DNA of 23,322 bases from Sporisorium sorghi. Lineage: Eukaryota; Basidiomycota; Ustilaginomycetes; Ustilaginales; Ustilaginaceae. Positions 18,005 through 23,322 of the stretch are shown piece by piece (position 1 is the stretch's first letter; each line of letters starts with the position of its first letter). Under the pieces are notes generated by a model. That model worked only from the letters and a program-made list of their open reading frames with translations. It searched no databases and was not told the origin of the DNA. The position numbers and the translations under genes were made by a program. Location: assembly GCA_023212695.1 (NCBI GenBank), contig JALCCG010000319.1:1-23322 (forward strand). The letters run 5' to 3'.

Positions 18005-18984
18005 TGTTTCGTTTCGCGGCGAAGAATGAGCTATCGCTGGCGTGTGAGTGGTAAGTGCCCGCGAGTGTGTGCAGGTGGCAATGCTGTGGAAAGCATCTTG
18101 ATGGGTCTAGACGCGGATGGCCGGCTGGGTGAAGCGGACCAGATTCAGCGCATCTTGGCTTAATCCGAGCTCCGTTGCTTGTTGGAAGGTAAAGGTGGTG
18201 CCGAGTTATATGAAGTCCTTGTGATCTGGACGTGGATCCGAGCGGTCGAGGTTGCTGACCGTAGCAGAGCGGCTTTCGAGTGGCAGGCTGTTTAGAAAGC
18301 CGTATGGATGAATGGGATACCCGGAACAAGCGCGCCGTCTCCTCTTTGAGCCTTGAAGCTGAGAAGCAGCACCTTCTAGGACTTTCGATGGGTTGGTAGC
18401 GGATCGTTAGCGAAAGAGAACAGGTGGCTGCTGCGATGCAAGCCCGAGGTTTTGCCAGAGACAGCGAGGAGGCGTGGGATTTTGAGGTCAAGTTGATATC
18501 AAAGTTGCTCAGGATGAGCTTATTGTTGTTTTTTTTTTTTTTCCTTTGGCTCTCGACCCCGCGGACTCTGTTCTCCCCAAAATTTGGGGCTCTCAGGCAG
18601 GCAAAATGAGCTCAGCTGACCCTTTTGCAACGACTCGTGCGAGTCAAGTTGAGACATGACCCGATTTGGTCTCGAATAATTCCCGATATTGGCCTATCGT
18701 TCGTGTCTCAGGAAGAATGAATTCTGGCGACGTGGCTGGCTGAGATCGCACGAGCCAGCAACAAAAACAGCAGTCAGCCAACAACTCGATCGGCTTGATT
18801 CTGGCTCCGATGTCAACTTGTAGCTCTCCTCTTTGTCGGTCACTGATGCATGCAGATCCGTCGGTCACAAGCCTTGATCAGTTGTTCTGCGCTGAAAGGG
18901 CTGCAAGTGATTGAGAATGTCTTTTGTGTGCTGTGCTGTGGAAAATTGTGTAAAAATCAAATCAAAGCATTGAGGGAATTGTGT

Positions 18985-19018
18985 CGGCTGACGAGTTGGC
19001 TGACGAGTTGGCTGAGCT
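18985..19018. repeat. Tandem repeat of a 12-bp unit, GGCTGACGAGTT
   Basis: Two full units and the start of a third lie about 350 bp upstream of the SEC23 start codon. Confidence 0.75.
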
Positions 19019-19095
19019 GCTACGTGTTCTCTCTGTCTGTCTCTCGAAATTCAAGCCTGCGTTTCGAAAGGGGGAGACACTCTGAAACGCGGAGC

Positions 19096-19125
19096 CGTGC
19101 GTTGCTTTGCGTTGCTTTGCGTTGC
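19096..19125. repeat. Tandem repeat of a 10-bp unit, GCGTTGCTTT
   Basis: Nearly three units lie about 240 bp upstream of the SEC23 start codon. Confidence 0.75.
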
Positions 19126-19350
19126 GTTGTGGGTGCGCTTGTCTGCGATCTTCCAACAACGCTGGAGTCGCATCAGACATCATCATCATCATCATCATCG
19201 TCATCATCCTCTCTTGCTTCTCACCTTCTTCATCCTCTGCCTCGCCTTGGCTCATTGCGTTCTGGCTCACCCTTCTACAAAACAAATCACTCGCCAAGGG
19301 CAGGCGGAATCTCAAACACGAATCACATCCACGCAGCACCAACGAGCTAG

Positions 19351-21772
<2,422 letters not shown>

Positions 21773-22052
21773 AGCGGCGGCACCGCCAATCACCGGCATC
21801 GGTTGATGTTCCCTCCTCTTCCTATATCCCCTTTCTGTTGTTCTGCAGTCTGACTGTTCAAATTCCAAACGATTGTGTCGATTTGTTGTGTGTCACGAGC
21901 TGCGAGGGTTGCGATGCGGGCTTGTCAGACGGTAGGATGAGTCTAGTTGGAGGCCGTCTCTAGTTGAAGTGGTTGAATGGTGGGAGAGTCAATAATACAT
22001 ATGGACAACGGACAAGTGTAAGGTATGCGTTGAGTAGGTTCGAGGTGGTTCC
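21773..22052. other. Convergent 3' region of SEC23 and PAM18
   Basis: This 280-bp spacer separates the two convergent stop codons. It holds both 3' untranslated regions; nothing else is supported. Confidence 0.5.
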
Positions 22053-22704
22053 TCAACGAGTGACGACCTTGTCGAGCAGATCTTTTGCCTCGTTGATTTC
22101 TGCAAGGTGGTTGAGAGTGAACGACACAGCGGATGAGCACTCTCGTTCAACAATTCAAACAAGCGGCAACGAAGCAGCTGAACTTACTGGAAGCGAGGTA
22201 CGGAGCGCCGCCGCGATCCGGGTGGTTTGCGATCATCATCCTCCTATGAGCCTCCTTGACCTTTGCCTTTGTCAGAGCGGTCTCGCGCAACCCGAGGATC
22301 TGTGCGGCCTCCTTCTTGTCCATCTTGGCGTTGAAGCCGCCCTTGATCCACTTGCCACCGGGGGCGCCGGCGGCGTTTTTGGAGCCGAGCAGCAGATTTG
22401 CGATCAGGCCGGCGGTGACGAGGCCGGCGCCGATCATGATGGGCGTCGCGATGGGCCGCGGCTGCGTGTGCTGGAACAGCAAAGATGAGGTCGCGCGGAA
22501 CGGCGTCGACAGCGACCTCGACGCTGATGCTGAAGAAGAAGGCGCAGTGCTGCAAGAGGAGGAGAGGCAGCGTATCGAGCTCGTAGCAGTGGCGGTCGGC
22601 ACACCCGCACGCATGGGGAGGTGGAGGAGGCTCGAGTAGGAGGCGCCCGAAGGGCCCGAGACGGCGGCCCGCGCGAGCGAGCGTGATGCTGTCGATGCGA
22701 TCAT
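22053..22704 (-). CDS. PAM18: Import motor J-protein Pam18/Tim14
   Basis: Pam18 sits in the inner mitochondrial membrane and stimulates the ATPase of matrix Hsp70 at the TIM23 channel. Exon 1 is 22188-22704, the intron 22100-22187 (GTAAGT...CAG, 88 bp) and exon 2 22053-22099, giving 187 aa. The N-terminal 85 residues are Ser/Ala/Arg-rich. A single membrane segment, PIMIGAGLVTAGLIANLLL, spans about 88-106. The J domain begins with GGFNAKMDKKEAAQILGL and has the HPD tripeptide at 161-163, followed by RGGAPYLASKINEAKDLL, the last part being restored by splicing. Without the intron the frame runs to 22147 with an unrelated tail. The N terminus is longer than in animal DNAJC19; Met31 is a possible alternative start. 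Confidence 0.93.
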
Positions 22705-23209
22705 CTTGGTTCGGAGGTTCCGAGTCTGAACAAGGTTCGTGTATAGGTGATTGACGATGAGATGAAGATGGCGTCGGATGTGCTCAGCAAGAGTGTCAAG
22801 TGATGAGAGAAAGTTGTGTGACAGGAAAAGGGTAAATTCGGCAAAAGCCGTTCTTCCAGCGTCGGCTCGTCACGCACGAAATTTCGAGAAAAAAATGCGC
22901 AGATTTGTTTTGTTCTGTCGCTCTCACAATCTAATGGGGGCGCGAAAATCACCGACGTTGCCAGCCGTCACGGCGCTACGTAATCCTGCGTGTGCAAGAA
23001 GAAAAGCTTTCTGGAAGGCGGACCTTTAAGTCGCCGCGACAGCTGCATGAAAAATAGAGCTTGTGACGCACTTGCCAAGACGCTCTTACGACGACGAACC
23101 TGTGCTGCCCTGAAGGTCATTCGCAGATGCTGGCTGTGGCCTTGTTTCCAGAACGCTCTCGAGGCAGTGAGTCGCAAAGAAAGACGGGAAGAGCCGATTG
23201 TGCGTGGAG

Positions 23210-23253
<44 letters not shown>

Positions 23254-23322
23254 CAACACGCCCCGGCCCCCCCCCCTTTGTGAATAAAGCCAGATGGAAG
23301 ATTCTTTTTTTCTTAAAACAGG
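22705..23322. other. Upstream region of PAM18 to the window end
   Basis: Holds the PAM18 promoter and, at the right, low-complexity sequence. No gene or RNA is supported; the short frames present look random. Confidence 0.45.
23210..23251. repeat. 42-nt A tract followed by a C-rich tract
   Basis: An uninterrupted run of 42 A is followed within about 15 bases by a run of ten C (23267-23276). A retroposed poly-A tail, a microsatellite or an assembly-edge artefact would all look like this. Confidence 0.85.

Noticed and set aside
17703..18491. 262-residue minus-strand frame overlapping the start of the PIN-domain gene
   Set aside because: It overlaps the start of the PIN gene in another frame and shows only Ser/Arg/Cys-rich composition.

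Overview
The window looks like nuclear DNA of a basidiomycete, most probably a smut fungus (Ustilaginaceae). The basis is compact genes with few introns, introns of 86-96 bp with GT-AG ends and CTRAY-like branch sites, moderately high GC, typical fungal housekeeping proteins, and a cluster of small secreted cysteine-rich genes beside a non-LTR retroelement, a layout common in smut genomes. The species cannot be fixed from the sequence alone.

Left flank (1-7.6 kb), conserved genes: a mitochondrial FAD glycerol-3-phosphate dehydrogenase carrying EF-hands (GUT2, +), V-ATPase subunit B (VMA2, +), the small-subunit processome protein IMP4 (-), and mitochondrial ribosomal protein bL28m (+). VMA2 and IMP4 converge; IMP4 and bL28m diverge from a shared promoter region of about 0.7 kb.

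Middle (7.6-16.2 kb), accessory island: five related copies of a short secreted protein gene on the + strand. Four can be read as intact genes (start codons at 8991, 9856, 14288, 15400) and one is broken (start 8138). Each encodes a signal peptide and a six-cysteine mature peptide of the order C-C-CC-C-C, and each is interrupted by one short intron between the CC pair and the fifth cysteine. Most have a CATAAA/TATAAA box 70-160 bp upstream. A 5'-truncated, frameshifted non-LTR retroelement with reverse transcriptase, RNase H and a C-terminal zinc-knuckle region (10620-13870, - strand) sits between copies three and four. The cluster is the most interesting item: it looks like a tandemly expanded, effector-like, possibly knottin-type family, which I cannot match to a named family.

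Right flank (16.2-23.3 kb), conserved genes again: a PIN-domain protein resembling the nonsense-mediated-decay factor Nmd4 with a long Ser-rich tail (-), the COPII coat GAP SEC23 (+, two exons), and the TIM23 import-motor J-protein PAM18/TIM14 (-, two exons). The first two diverge from a 1.36-kb intergenic region with short tandem repeats. The window ends with a 42-nt A tract and a C tract.

The housekeeping genes serve unrelated pathways (respiratory glycerol shuttle, vacuolar acidification, ribosome biogenesis, mitochondrial translation and import, mRNA decay, ER export); nothing suggests an operon or a metabolic cluster. The middle island is the only part in which neighbouring genes share descent and probably function.
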